Assembly (NCBI RefSeq): GCF_010731115.1
Contig: NZ_AP022616.1
Span: 4,154,001 to 4,218,000, forward strand
Direction of reading: 5' to 3'
From: Mycolicibacterium phocaicum
GTDB lineage: Bacteria > Actinomycetota > Actinomycetes > Mycobacteriales > Mycobacteriaceae
DNA length: 64,000 nucleotides
Both the position numbers and the translations under genes were made by a program. Positions 44,241 through 52,020 of this stretch are shown here, in pieces; position 1 is the first letter of the stretch, and each line of letters starts with the position of its first letter. The notes under the pieces are model-generated. The model had not been told where the DNA came from. It did not search any database and saw nothing but the letters and a program-made list of their open reading frames with translations.

Positions 44241-44276
44241 CTGCCCACCTGTTACATGCAGGTGGGCAGCTTTTTT
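44240..44276 (+). terminator. Element-borne rho-independent terminator behind the tRNA
   Basis: A perfect 12-bp stem GCTGCCCACCTG (44240-44251) and its inverse (44259-44270), 7-base loop, then TTTTTT. It is element DNA that substitutes for the host terminator now found beyond attR. Confidence 0.9.
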
Positions 44277-44279
44277 GTG

Positions 44280-45419
44280 TTAGCTGGCGGTCTCAGTATG
44301 GTCGCCCGTGCCCACACTTTGCCCACACTCTGGAGATACTTCGGGCGAGTATTCGTTGTGCAGGGTGATCGCAACGGCATCCAGATCGGTGTCGAACAGG
44401 TCCGCGTAGATGCGCAGCGTCACGCTCGCGTCCTTGTGCCCGAGCATCCGTGCCAAGGCCAAGACGTTGCACCCGGCGGACACGGCCAGGCTCGCGCAGG
44501 AGTGCCGCAAGTCGTGCGGGGTGATCTTCTGTACCCCCGCCCGATCCACGGCTCCAGAGAACCATCCACGCGTCGATTTCGGCCTCGGCAGGTACTTGCC
44601 GTCGGCGCCGGGGAACACCAGATCGTCGGGCTTCTTGCCCTTGCACAGCGGCGCGATCTCCTCGAGCACGAAGGACGGCACCGGCACCGATCGGATCTTC
44701 TTGCCCTTCGTCTGGCCGACGGCGTGCTCGATGCCGAGTTGCACCGCGTTGTCGGCGACGACCAGGCGCCGCTTCAGGAACTCAACATCCTTGACCTTCA
44801 GTGCGATCGTCTCGCCCCAGCGTGTCCCGCAGAAAGCGAGCACGTACACCAATGCTCGGTGCTCGCCGGCCTCGGCCGCCAGCCGATGCACATCACTGGC
44901 AGACAGATAGATGTGCCGGCGTGCCGTCTTCTTCGGAAGGCCTGCGATGCCTCGCGCGGGATTGGACGCCAGCCGCTTGGCCTTCACTGCATCGCCCAAG
45001 ATGCCGGACAGGACGCCGTGGGCGCGCAGCACCGTCGTCGCTCCGCGACCGTCCTTGCCCATCTGGGCCACCCACGACTCGATGTCGGGCACGGTGATGG
45101 CTGAGACCTGCCAGTGGCCCCACCTCGGCTGTACGTGGATGCGCCACGCCGATTCGATCATCCGGAAGTTGGATTTCGCGGTGGCCTGTTCCTTGCGCGC
45201 CAGCCAGTTCGGCGCGAGCTCTGCAACGGTGATCTTGCCGAGGGCCGGGGCGATGTAGTCGCCGGTCAGCTTCTGCACTTCGACGGTAGCCGCATACGCC
45301 TCGGCGGCCCGCTTAGTCTTGAAGCCGCGCTTGTCAGTCTGGCGATGGTCCGGCGTGCGGTATCGGACACGGTAAAGCGTCGAGCCGCTCTTGGTTTCGT
45401 ACTTACTTATCGTCGCCAC
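44280..45419 (-). CDS. int: Tyrosine-recombinase integrase
   Basis: 379 residues from GTG 45419 (VATISKYETKSG). N-terminal arm-binding domain with AP2-like strands, SAM-like core-binding domain, and catalytic domain with R in GTRWGE, HDLRH, LGHKD and the nucleophile Tyr in RIYADLF. It inserts the element into the tRNA-Ser(CGA) gene. The start overlaps the end of the repressor gene by 17 bases, so int and repressor share a leftward transcript. Confidence 0.95.
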   Translation of the reverse strand: MATISKYETKSGSTLYRVRYRTPDHRQTDKRGFKTKRAAEAYAATVEVQKLTGDYIAPALGKITVAELAPNWLARKEQATAKSNFRMIESAWRIHVQPRWGHWQVSAITVPDIESWVAQMGKDGRGATTVLRAHGVLSGILGDAVKAKRLASNPARGIAGLPKKTARRHIYLSASDVHRLAAEAGEHRALVYVLAFCGTRWGETIALKVKDVEFLKRRLVVADNAVQLGIEHAVGQTKGKKIRSVPVPSFVLEEIAPLCKGKKPDDLVFPGADGKYLPRPKSTRGWFSGAVDRAGVQKITPHDLRHSCASLAVSAGCNVLALARMLGHKDASVTLRIYADLFDTDLDAVAITLHNEYSPEVSPECGQSVGTGDHTETAS

Positions 45420-45933
45420 GGAGGTGGTCCTCGTTGCGGAGTATCGAGAGAACCCGCGGGTGTGTGACGACTTCTCCAATCATCTTGTCTATCTCGTTCT
45501 GGCGTTCGGCCCACACCCATGGCGGTAGCGCGCTGCGGTAGAACACAATGTTGTTGCCCAGTCCTGGTAGGAAGCTCCGTTCGCCGCTCATCCAGCTCCA
45601 CGCCTCGCCGCCTGGCATATCGCCGAGGCCGGTCACCCGAACCCGATCGTCGGGTGCCTCGGTGTGCGGCATTAGTAGCGTGACGGGTGAAACCTCGAGC
45701 GCTACAGCCAATGCCGCAAGGTCGTCGGCGTCGACACGTCGAGTGCCGGCCTCGATGCGCTGGATTCCGACCAGGGGGATAGGTCGGTCTAGCTCGCCCA
45801 ACTTCTTGGACAGCTGTGCAGCGGACAACCCTTGCGCATCGCGGAGCCGTCGGACGTTGGCCTTGACTGCTTCGCCTGTGGCGCCCAGGCGCGCTGATGT
45901 CTCGGTCTTCTTCTTCGCGGGTTCCTCTGCCAT
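45403..45933 (-). CDS. XRE-type repressor (putative immunity repressor)
   Basis: 176 residues. HTH in the region VKANVRRLRDAQGLSAAQLSKKL...IPLVGIQRIEAGTRRVDADDLAALAVAL (about residues 28-80), a hydrophobic/aromatic middle and an acidic end. ATG at 45933 is used; a GTG 15 bases upstream is also possible, and neither has a clear Shine-Dalgarno. Divergent from the xis operon with an inverted-repeat pair between, the expected arrangement for a lysogeny switch. Confidence 0.8.
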   Translation of the reverse strand: MAEEPAKKKTETSARLGATGEAVKANVRRLRDAQGLSAAQLSKKLGELDRPIPLVGIQRIEAGTRRVDADDLAALAVALEVSPVTLLMPHTEAPDDRVRVTGLGDMPGGEAWSWMSGERSFLPGLGNNIVFYRSALPPWVWAERQNEIDKMIGEVVTHPRVLSILRNEDHLRGDDK

Positions 45934-45945
45934 GGGTTCAGTATG

Positions 45946-46033
45946 CACTCATTTTTGAGGTAATCCGCCCCATCACTTGACACAACGCTGACTCTGATCC
46001 ATTATCGCTCTATCACTACATCAAAAGTGAGTG
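45946..46033. promoter_or_regulatory. Inverted operator-like pair in the repressor/xis switch region
   Basis: CACTCATTTTTGA (45946-45958) and TCAAAAGTGAGTG (46021-46033) are inverses with one mismatch, 62 bases apart, close to the repressor start and to the rightward promoter region. Likely repressor-binding half-sites or two separate operators. Confidence 0.6.
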
Positions 46034-46036
46034 AAT

Positions 46037-46231
46037 ATGGCAGCATTTTCGAGTGCAGGAAGAAGTTGGACGGCGCGGATTGCCCGCGGCGGCGGTCAGC
46101 TAGCAATCCCTCGGATGTGCCCGATTCGCACCGGCAGTTTGACAACTCCACAGAGCGCGCCCATGCGGGATACGGGACCGCTGGCGACATTCTGGGCGCG
46201 AGAAGGTAATCACTACAACAGTTTTCGATAG
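46037..46231 (+). CDS. Possible small basic protein before xis
   Basis: 64 residues from ATG 46037 (MAAFSSAGRSWTARIARGGG), rich in Arg, Thr and Ser, ending 10 bases before the xis start. It would need a leaderless or weakly initiated transcript because no Shine-Dalgarno is visible. Position fits a Cro-like early gene but no HTH is recognisable. Low confidence; the stretch could equally be a leader. Confidence 0.3.
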   Translation: MAAFSSAGRSWTARIARGGGQLAIPRMCPIRTGSLTTPQSAPMRDTGPLATFWAREGNHYNSFR

Positions 46232-46241
46232 GAGGTAACCC

Positions 46242-46442
46242 ATGCAAGAAATCATGACTGCCAAGCAATTGGCTACCGAGTTGCACGTATCCGAAGCGTC
46301 ACTTGCCCAGGATCGCTACCGCGGCGACGGTATCCCGTTCGTAAAGATTGGATCCCGCGTCCGCTACATGAAGGCCGACGTCGAGGCGTTCCTGAACGCC
46401 AATCGCTGTACCCGCACCGACGACCCGCGTGGAGTTGCCTGA
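46242..46442 (+). CDS. xis: Excisionase-like HTH protein
   Basis: 66 residues of the MerR/AlpA-like excisionase type: MTAKQLATELHVSEASLAQDRYRGDGIPFVKIGSRVRYMKADVEAFL. A strong AGGAGGT lies 6 bases before the ATG. First clear gene of the rightward operon; should direct the integrase towards excision and may also regulate transcription. Confidence 0.85.
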   Translation: MQEIMTAKQLATELHVSEASLAQDRYRGDGIPFVKIGSRVRYMKADVEAFLNANRCTRTDDPRGVA

Positions 46443-46582
46443 TGCACCCGAACATCGACCAGGCCGATCGTGACGCGCTCGACGACCTCGGCCTGATCGA
46501 CACCGGCATGGCCGGAGATGACGAAGCGGCCCCCGTTTACCCCGGTGTTAGCGCACCGGCGGGGACCGCTTCAGCCCACTAA
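46442..46582 (+). CDS. Small acidic protein, unknown
   Basis: 46 residues (MHPNIDQADRDALDDLGLID...), strongly acidic. ATG shares one base with the xis stop (TGATG), suggesting coupled translation. No family recognised. Confidence 0.5.
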   Translation: MHPNIDQADRDALDDLGLIDTGMAGDDEAAPVYPGVSAPAGTASAH

Positions 46583-46606
46583 CCAGCAGATCAGAAAGGC
46601 AATTCC

Positions 46607-46939
46607 ATGATGACACACCAAGATCAACAGGTCACCTGCACCGGCGATGTCTGGTGCGGGTGCACGTGCCAGGCGTGCACCGTGACCTTCGAGCACTGCC
46701 AGCCGAGCCCGGTCGTCAGCACCGGGGACGAGCTGGACGTCGCGCTGGCCCTCGACAAGGCCGCGAACCTGCTCACGCTGGTCGCCAACGACCTGGAAGC
46801 GGTTTTGCCGCAGCTTCGCGACGGTCACCCGATGTGGTGCAGCGTGGACATCGTCTCTGCACTTGGGCATCTGCGTATCGCTGCCCGCAAGGTAGACCAG
46901 GCCGCTGACCGGATCAACGCGCCGGCGGTGGCCCGATGA
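46607..46939 (+). CDS. Small Cys-rich protein, unknown
   Basis: 110 residues. The N-terminus is rich in cysteine (VTCTGDVWCGCTCQACTVTF), which could bind a metal; the rest is helical with VALALDKAANLLTLVANDLEAVL. GAAAGG precedes the ATG. The stop overlaps the next start (ATGA). No family recognised. Confidence 0.65.
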   Translation: MMTHQDQQVTCTGDVWCGCTCQACTVTFEHCQPSPVVSTGDELDVALALDKAANLLTLVANDLEAVLPQLRDGHPMWCSVDIVSALGHLRIAARKVDQAADRINAPAVAR

Positions 46940-47259
46940 GCTGCCCCGACGAGCCGATCAAAATCGACTACCGCTCCAACCACATCCGCATCATCGACTG
47001 CATCCGGCCCGCCGGAGCCCGGTCAGGACGCCACCCCGATTCCGATCGGGACCTCAGCGCCATCGACGACCAGGGCAACTGCCTTGTCACCGCCTGGCAG
47101 TTCCCCAACCGCGACCACTGGCGGATCGACATCGAATCTCCCGCCTTCAAGCTCATCGGCATCAAGGCCCTCGGCTCGAAAGCACATGGGTTCTGGGTCC
47201 GGACCGAGGAAGAGGCCGTTGACTGGCTCGAATTTCTGGGACGGGCGGTGACCCGATGA
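46936..47259 (+). CDS. Small protein, unknown (element early operon)
   Basis: 107 residues, mixed alpha/beta, with HWRIDIESPAFKLIGIKALG and a C-terminal EEAVDWLEFLGRAVTR. ATGA overlaps on both sides place it firmly in the operon. No family recognised. Confidence 0.65.
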   Translation: MSCPDEPIKIDYRSNHIRIIDCIRPAGARSGRHPDSDRDLSAIDDQGNCLVTAWQFPNRDHWRIDIESPAFKLIGIKALGSKAHGFWVRTEEEAVDWLEFLGRAVTR

Positions 47260-47558
47260 CCGGGACGGAAATCGCCCTGCCCGACGGCGCCGATCCTGAG
47301 TTCTCCGAAGGCGAATGGGAAGCCGACATCGACAGCCCCACCGGCTGGTATCGCTGCGTGTGGTCCCCGGCATTCGGAAACGATGATGTACGCGTCGTCG
47401 CGACCCAGTACCTCGACGGATCCCTCGGCACCGCAGAGGAATCCCCGCACGTGTCCCTGGGTAGCGGCGAGGCCATCACCCCCGCCGAAGCCCGCAAGGC
47501 GGCCGCAGCACTGAACGCGGCTGCCGACCTGGCCGACAAATGGGCGGTGGCGCGATGA
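47256..47558 (+). CDS. Small acidic protein, unknown (element early operon)
   Basis: 100 residues, acidic in the first half (GADPEFSEGEWEADIDSP), with a C-terminal helix TPAEARKAAAALNAAADLADKW. This last pattern (TPAEARxxAAAL) is common in small actinophage proteins of unknown role. Overlaps neighbours by ATGA. Confidence 0.65.
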   Translation: MTGTEIALPDGADPEFSEGEWEADIDSPTGWYRCVWSPAFGNDDVRVVATQYLDGSLGTAEESPHVSLGSGEAITPAEARKAAAALNAAADLADKWAVAR

Positions 47559-47926
47559 CGACTCAGACTTGCGCGCAAGGGTATTCGTGGTGCCAGGGTG
47601 GTTCGCCAGATTGCGGCGGCGATCACGCCAGCATGGTGTACCAGCCGGTCACGCTCGGCCAAGGCGCACCGATACGGGCAAGCGGCGAAACGCTGTCAGT
47701 TGGAATTGGTGTCAGGTTCAACGGCGTAGACGGCGACGTCGCTCCCCGTGTGGTGATCCACATCGACGGCGGCCCGGAGGAGCTGGACGTTGAAGTGTCC
47801 CTTCGGCCCGGTGAGGCGTACGAGGTCGGCAAGCTGCTCGATGCCGCAGTTATGGATGCCACGAGCGCGACGCTCAGCCTGTTGCCGTCACGACTCGCGA
47901 ACGATCTTCTGGAGGTTGACCAGTGA
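47555..47926 (+). CDS. DUF6907-like small protein
   Basis: 123 residues. The N-terminus CAQGYSWCQGGSPDCGGDHA resembles the C/H motif of DUF6907 proteins frequent in actinophage and integrated elements, followed by a beta domain with GPEELDVEVSLRPGEAYEVGKLLDAA. ATG at 47555 overlaps the previous stop. Function unknown; the Cys/His set suggests zinc. Confidence 0.65.
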   Translation: MTTQTCAQGYSWCQGGSPDCGGDHASMVYQPVTLGQGAPIRASGETLSVGIGVRFNGVDGDVAPRVVIHIDGGPEELDVEVSLRPGEAYEVGKLLDAAVMDATSATLSLLPSRLANDLLEVDQ

Positions 47927-48078
47927 CCGTCGAGTCCAATCAGGTGGTCAACTCTTTACCACCTGACGACGACGAGGTCCGAATCGCGGTGCGGTGCAAC
48001 ATCTGCCGCCGATGGTTGACCCACCCGACCAGTGTGGCGGCAGGAGCAGGTGCCCGCTGCCGGGGAGAGCGTGAGTAG
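47923..48078 (+). CDS. Small zinc-ribbon-like protein (DUF6011-like)
   Basis: 51 residues. The C-terminal half VRCNICRRWLTHPTSVAAGAGARC fits the DUF6011 pattern CxxC-x-x-L-x-P-S-x-G-x-G-x-C. GTG at 47923 overlaps the previous stop (GTGA). Confidence 0.6.
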   Translation: MTVESNQVVNSLPPDDDEVRIAVRCNICRRWLTHPTSVAAGAGARCRGERE

Positions 48079-48367
48079 TCGCGAAGTGTCGTGGTGGCCG
48101 GTATACCAACTGTTGGCCGGCCACCTCGGCAAGCAACCCACCGTAATCGCAGGAACGCCTGCGTGGCACGAACTTCCAGACAACCACCCCGACAAATGGC
48201 GCGCGGTCCTCTGGGCCGCGGTGTGGTGGGCACTCGACACAGACACCCGACAAGAACATCTTGCCGACGCCGGCAAAAAGATCGCCGAAGCGGTCGACGC
48301 CAACGCCCTGGCGCAGAACATCATTCAAGGCCGAGGACCGGCCTACGTTGAACGGAGGTCCGCGTGA
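48071..48367 (+). CDS. DUF2742-like protein
   Basis: 98 residues beginning VSSREVSWWPVYQLL, with AGTPAWHELPDNHPDKWRAVLWAAVWWALDTDTRQE. This matches the DUF2742 pattern known from phiRv1 and phiRv2 of M. tuberculosis, where the gene also sits beside the large replication-type gene. GTG at 48071 overlaps the previous gene by 8 bases. Function unknown. Confidence 0.75.
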   Translation: MSSREVSWWPVYQLLAGHLGKQPTVIAGTPAWHELPDNHPDKWRAVLWAAVWWALDTDTRQEHLADAGKKIAEAVDANALAQNIIQGRGPAYVERRSA

Positions 48368-49989
48368 CGGACGACCTACTCGACCGAATCCACCGCATCA
48401 TCACGAAGTACGTTGCATTCCAGTCGCCGCACCACAGCGTCGTCGTGGCCTTGTGGGTGCTGCACACGTGGGTCGTCAATGCGTTCTACGTGACGCCCCG
48501 CCTGATCCTCGACAGTGCCGAACCCGGCTCAGGCAAGACCAGGGTGCTCGAGCTGCTGGCGCTGCTCTGCCGGTCGGCGAAGCTCACCCTGTCCACCACC
48601 ACCGCGGCCCTATACCGACGCATTGCCGCAGCCGTAGAAGACGGACTCCCACCGCCCACCGTGCTCCAGGACGAAGCTGATGCCGTCTTCGGCAAGACAG
48701 CCACCCCGCAATCTGAAGACCTCCGGGCTCTGTTCAACGCCGGGTACCGCAAGGGTGCAACAGTCGACCGATGCGAAGGTGATGCGGCCAAGATGCGGGT
48801 GCGGGAGTTCCCGGTCCATGCCCCAGTAGCGCTCGCGGGACTGGCTGGCCGGATGCCCGACACCATCCGCACCCGCGGAGTCACCCTGCACATGCGCCGA
48901 CGCCGACCCGACCAGAAGGTGGCGGACTTCCGCGAGCGGGACGCAATGGCCGAGGCCGAACCGATCCGGGAGCTGTTGCAGCAGTGGGCCATCGATAGCG
49001 AGGAGGGGTTAGCCGCCGCGAGGCCCCAGATGCCCGCCGGGGTAACCGACCGGGCCGCGGAGATATGGGAGCCGCTTCTGGCAATCGCGGAGCTGGCCGG
49101 CGGTCAGTGGCCAGACAAGGCGCGGTCAGCGTGCAAGTTCTTCGTGCTCGACTCGGCATCCGACGATGAGAAGCTATCCCTCGGCCAACGGCTCCTCCGA
49201 GACATAAGGCAGTTGCTGGAGACCGAGAAGGTCGACGGCATGTGGTCGTCGGAGATCATCAGCAAGCTCATGGCCGACCCTGAATCCGAGTGGCGAGATA
49301 TGTGGGGAAAGACCCTGGATCAACGTCGTCTAGCAAAGGAACTTACCAAGTACGGCGTCAAGTCGGTCAACGTGCGCATCGGCGTCGGCCAGGCCAAGGG
49401 CTACACAGTCCACGGACCCACCGGCTTGCAGCAAGCATGGGACCACTGGCTCACCCCATCTACATCCGTCCCATCCGTTGCAAACGTCCCGGCACTGGTA
49501 GGAGCGTTTTCGAGTGGGACGGCTGAAACGAATAACGTCCCGAACGTCACGGAACCGTCCCACCTATTTACCGCCTCTGAACAGGTCAAACAAGAATCTG
49601 GGACGGCCGCAACGGATGGGACGCTTATGGATGGGCCATCCCTTCGGGGTAGGCCGCCACTGTGCCCTGACTGCACCCGCGCGCCCGCTCGATCGGATAC
49701 CGGGTACTGCGACCTATGTACCGCACGCCGTCGCCGTCAGCAAACAGTCGACGGTGGCCCCGCCAACGTGGATGCACTCACGTGGTTGGTCGCATGGATA
49801 CGCGCCAACGCCGGCCCAGGGGGATGGGTCAAACCCGGCGCCGCCATCGCAGCGGGAGTTGCTGCCGGATACAAACCCGCCACCATCAAGGCCGCCCGCC
49901 AGCGGTCAGGCAATCCGCGTATTGAGGCATCTGGCATCGGCCGGGACTCGATGTGGAAGATCGCCGACGACGGCGAGGTGACGGCGTGA
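48364..49989 (+). CDS. DUF3631-domain ATPase with zinc ribbon and C-terminal DNA-binding-like domain
   Basis: 541 residues, the largest gene of the element and its probable replication initiator or helicase-like ATPase. Walker A is DSAEPGSGKTRVLELL near residue 55, Walker B-like VLQDEADAVFG near 99, then the DUF3631 domain. Residues ~365-425 are a low-complexity linker whose DNA carries the iteron-like cluster. A CPDC...CDLC zinc ribbon (about 434-455) and a final ~70-residue domain with WIRANAGPGGWVKPGAAIAAGVAAGYKPATIKAAR, HTH-like, follow. GTG start overlaps the DUF2742-like stop. Confidence 0.82.
   Translation: MTDDLLDRIHRIITKYVAFQSPHHSVVVALWVLHTWVVNAFYVTPRLILDSAEPGSGKTRVLELLALLCRSAKLTLSTTTAALYRRIAAAVEDGLPPPTVLQDEADAVFGKTATPQSEDLRALFNAGYRKGATVDRCEGDAAKMRVREFPVHAPVALAGLAGRMPDTIRTRGVTLHMRRRRPDQKVADFRERDAMAEAEPIRELLQQWAIDSEEGLAAARPQMPAGVTDRAAEIWEPLLAIAELAGGQWPDKARSACKFFVLDSASDDEKLSLGQRLLRDIRQLLETEKVDGMWSSEIISKLMADPESEWRDMWGKTLDQRRLAKELTKYGVKSVNVRIGVGQAKGYTVHGPTGLQQAWDHWLTPSTSVPSVANVPALVGAFSSGTAETNNVPNVTEPSHLFTASEQVKQESGTAATDGTLMDGPSLRGRPPLCPDCTRAPARSDTGYCDLCTARRRRQQTVDGGPANVDALTWLVAWIRANAGPGGWVKPGAAIAAGVAAGYKPATIKAARQRSGNPRIEASGIGRDSMWKIADDGEVTA
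49466..49623. repeat. Iteron-like cluster, candidate replication origin
   Basis: CGTCCC or its inverse GGGACG occurs seven times in 158 bases: CCGTCCC 49466, ACGTCCC 49484, GGGACGG 49516, ACGTCCC 49535, CCGTCCC 49555, GGGACGG 49600 and GGGACG 49618, with a near copy ACGTCAC at 49544. The stretch 49562-49598 between them is unusually AT-rich for the element. It encodes the variable linker of the ATPase, where protein constraint is low. Confidence 0.55.
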
Positions 49990-50501
49990 CCGGCCTCGCA
50001 TGGCGCTTGTGGCCGACCGTCAGACTCACGGACCCGTACCGAGAGTTCGGGTTCGGCCCCGTGAACCACATCCCCGGCACCGCCGACTTCAACGCGCACT
50101 GCCCGCACGGCACCCGGCCACCCACTCCGGCCTGCCCATGCGGACTGCACTGGATCGCCGACACCAACCGCGAACAGTTCTTTCATGGACGGCAAGTCAG
50201 GGAAGGCCACCGCAACCATCGCCACCGCATCGTGGCAAGCGTGGGTGAACCGATCGGCGCACACCTGCTGGACCACAACACCGACGAACACCGCGGCTGG
50301 AACGACGCACCATGCTGGCGCTCCACAGGATTCCGAATCCACGGCTTGATCGTCGCCCCCAACCAGAACAACCCCGCCGTCCTGGCCCGGACCCTCCGCG
50401 ACAGGTATCCCGTGGCGGTCCTGGAGGCAATGTGGGACGACGAGGCCAACGCCGAACGACTCCTCAACCTCATCGCGAGCGGCAGCGAGGTGGCCGGATG
50501 A
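49986..50501 (+). CDS. Unknown Cys-containing protein
   Basis: 171 residues. Contains NAHCPHGTRPPTPACPCGLHW, a likely zinc-binding cluster, then VGEPIGAHLLDHNTDEHRGWNDAPCWRSTGFRIHGLIV. GTG at 49986 overlaps the ATPase stop by GTGA. A homologous arrangement is seen in actinobacterial mobile elements but I cannot assign a function. Confidence 0.65.
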   Translation: MTGLAWRLWPTVRLTDPYREFGFGPVNHIPGTADFNAHCPHGTRPPTPACPCGLHWIADTNREQFFHGRQVREGHRNHRHRIVASVGEPIGAHLLDHNTDEHRGWNDAPCWRSTGFRIHGLIVAPNQNNPAVLARTLRDRYPVAVLEAMWDDEANAERLLNLIASGSEVAG

Positions 50502-50881
50502 ACCTCGACCCCGACCAAGTCCGCGCAGCTTTCTACTGCGTCGCCGAGGTCACCCGCCAACGCCTACTCATTGGGGCGCCAATCCCGCAGTGGCTCCGCA
50601 ACATTCACCAAGCCCTGTCCGCAACAGGACAGGAAATCATTGCACCGCAACTAGATTCAGATTCACCGGATGAACTGATCGGCACCGAGCAGGCAGCAGC
50701 AATCCTAGGAATCCACCCCCGCACGGTCCGCCGCATCGCCACCGACCTCGACGGCCAACGAGTCGCAAACCGGTGGTGCTTCACCCGCACCGCAGTTATC
50801 GAATACGCCGAAAACCGAACGGACACAATCAATGACCGCACAGCAGAACACCAGCCAGGACAGTCCTCCCGACCCGTTTAA
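50498..50881 (+). CDS. HTH DNA-binding protein
   Basis: 127 residues. The C-terminal half has a MerR/excisionase-like HTH: IGTEQAAAILGIHPRTVRRIATDL followed by a wing VANRWCFTRTAVIEY. The N-terminal half is helical. Start overlaps the upstream stop (ATGA). Possible transcription or packaging regulator (small-terminase-like proteins also have HTHs), but this cannot be decided here. Confidence 0.7.
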   Translation: MNLDPDQVRAAFYCVAEVTRQRLLIGAPIPQWLRNIHQALSATGQEIIAPQLDSDSPDELIGTEQAAAILGIHPRTVRRIATDLDGQRVANRWCFTRTAVIEYAENRTDTINDRTAEHQPGQSSRPV

Positions 50882-51104
50882 CGCACTGCTCGCCGGCGTC
50901 CACCGCTTCGCCGGCACCAAAGACGAGAGCACCGGCCGCGAAGTCCTCATTGCCGCCGTCAAGCAATACCTGTCGGAGCTGACCGCCGACGAGTTCGCCG
51001 CACTCGAGGCTGAAGTCAGGCCACCCGACGAGGACTCCGCACAGTCCAGCGACGGGCCGGTCTACCCCGCGTCGTGGGGATTCAAGCCCACGCCCACCAA
51101 CTAA
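50832..51104 (+). CDS. Small acidic protein, unknown
   Basis: 90 residues, acidic, with AFAGTKDESTGREVLIAAVKQYL-like amphipathic helices and a C-terminal SWGFKPTPT tail. It overlaps the HTH gene by 50 bases in another frame. The tail resembles the HWGFQRDT end of the small protein at 52392-52538. Confidence 0.6.
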   Translation: MTAQQNTSQDSPPDPFNALLAGVHRFAGTKDESTGREVLIAAVKQYLSELTADEFAALEAEVRPPDEDSAQSSDGPVYPASWGFKPTPTN

Positions 51105-51119
51105 CCCGACAGGAACACC

Positions 51120-51998
51120 ATGACCCTCGATAGCTATACCAGCCTCACCGACGCCGCCAACCTCATCGCCGCCGCCGGCGACCTCGGCGCCACGATTCCC
51201 AAGCGCCTGACCAATCTCATTGCCGCACACAAGGTCATCGCCACCGCACCCCCGACGACTGACCCCGTCACCGCGATCCTCGACGCCGCAGAATCCGGCA
51301 GCCTCACCGAAGCCAAGGTCGCCAAACTCGTCGCTGACGCCGCATCAACCACCGCCGTGGCCGAATACCGGGCGACCCTCGCCCAGCGCGCCGGACGCCA
51401 GTTCCTTGGCCGTTTCTACGACTGCCTCGGCGACGGCGACGCAGACACCATCATCGACAGCCTGCGACCCGCATTCGACAACGCAGCCAGCGCAATCGAC
51501 GACGCCCTACGCATCGTCGACATCAACACCAGCGACACCGAACTGGCCACCACCGCCACCGCCGAACAGCTCACCGCCTGGCGCGGACTCGCCAGCCACC
51601 TGAACATCCTCGACCGCATCGCCGCCATCGCCACCACCTTCGCCCCCGACGGCACCTTCGGCATTGTCGACAACCCCCGCGAGCGCGACGTCGTGCTCAA
51701 GGGCAACAGCGGCCCCCTGCACCCCCGCGCCGTGATGTGCTCGCAACTGCCCCTCGACCAAGGCTGGCACGTATTCATGCAGCCCCACCGCATCGGCGAC
51801 GTCCGCACCAGCCCCTGGATCGCCGCGCAACCCGTCCTACACACCCTCGACGAAGCCCGCGAACGCGTCCGCGCCTGGGCCGAAGACACCTGGGCCGTAG
51901 CCGACGCCACCCGCGGCAAGACCTACAGCAGCGTCAACGGCCAGCTCGTCGAAGACACCCGACGCAATCCGTTCAGCCTCGCCGAGCAGCCCGCCTAA
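51120..51998 (+). CDS. Unknown 292-residue protein preceding the cement-like gene
   Basis: AGGAACACC precedes the ATG. Residues 1-180 are Ala-rich and almost entirely helical (LTDAANLIAAAGDLGATIPKRLTN; AKLVADAASTTAVAEYRATLAQRAGRQF), the rest is a mixed domain containing RDVVLKGNSGPLHPRAVM and DTWAVADATRGKTYSS. The helical half would fit a scaffold or size-determining role; the gene occupies the place where phages have protease and capsid genes. No family recognised, and no HK97 capsid or protease motif is visible. Confidence 0.7.
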   Translation: MTLDSYTSLTDAANLIAAAGDLGATIPKRLTNLIAAHKVIATAPPTTDPVTAILDAAESGSLTEAKVAKLVADAASTTAVAEYRATLAQRAGRQFLGRFYDCLGDGDADTIIDSLRPAFDNAASAIDDALRIVDINTSDTELATTATAEQLTAWRGLASHLNILDRIAAIATTFAPDGTFGIVDNPRERDVVLKGNSGPLHPRAVMCSQLPLDQGWHVFMQPHRIGDVRTSPWIAAQPVLHTLDEARERVRAWAEDTWAVADATRGKTYSSVNGQLVEDTRRNPFSLAEQPA

Positions 51999-52020
51999 CC
52001 ACCAAGAGAAGGAACCCACC

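Noticed and set aside
46027..46209. Alternative 60-codon frame in the repressor/xis gap
   Set aside because: Overlaps the operator-like repeat, lacks a ribosome site and has no recognisable domain; the 46037 frame is kept only as a low-confidence alternative.
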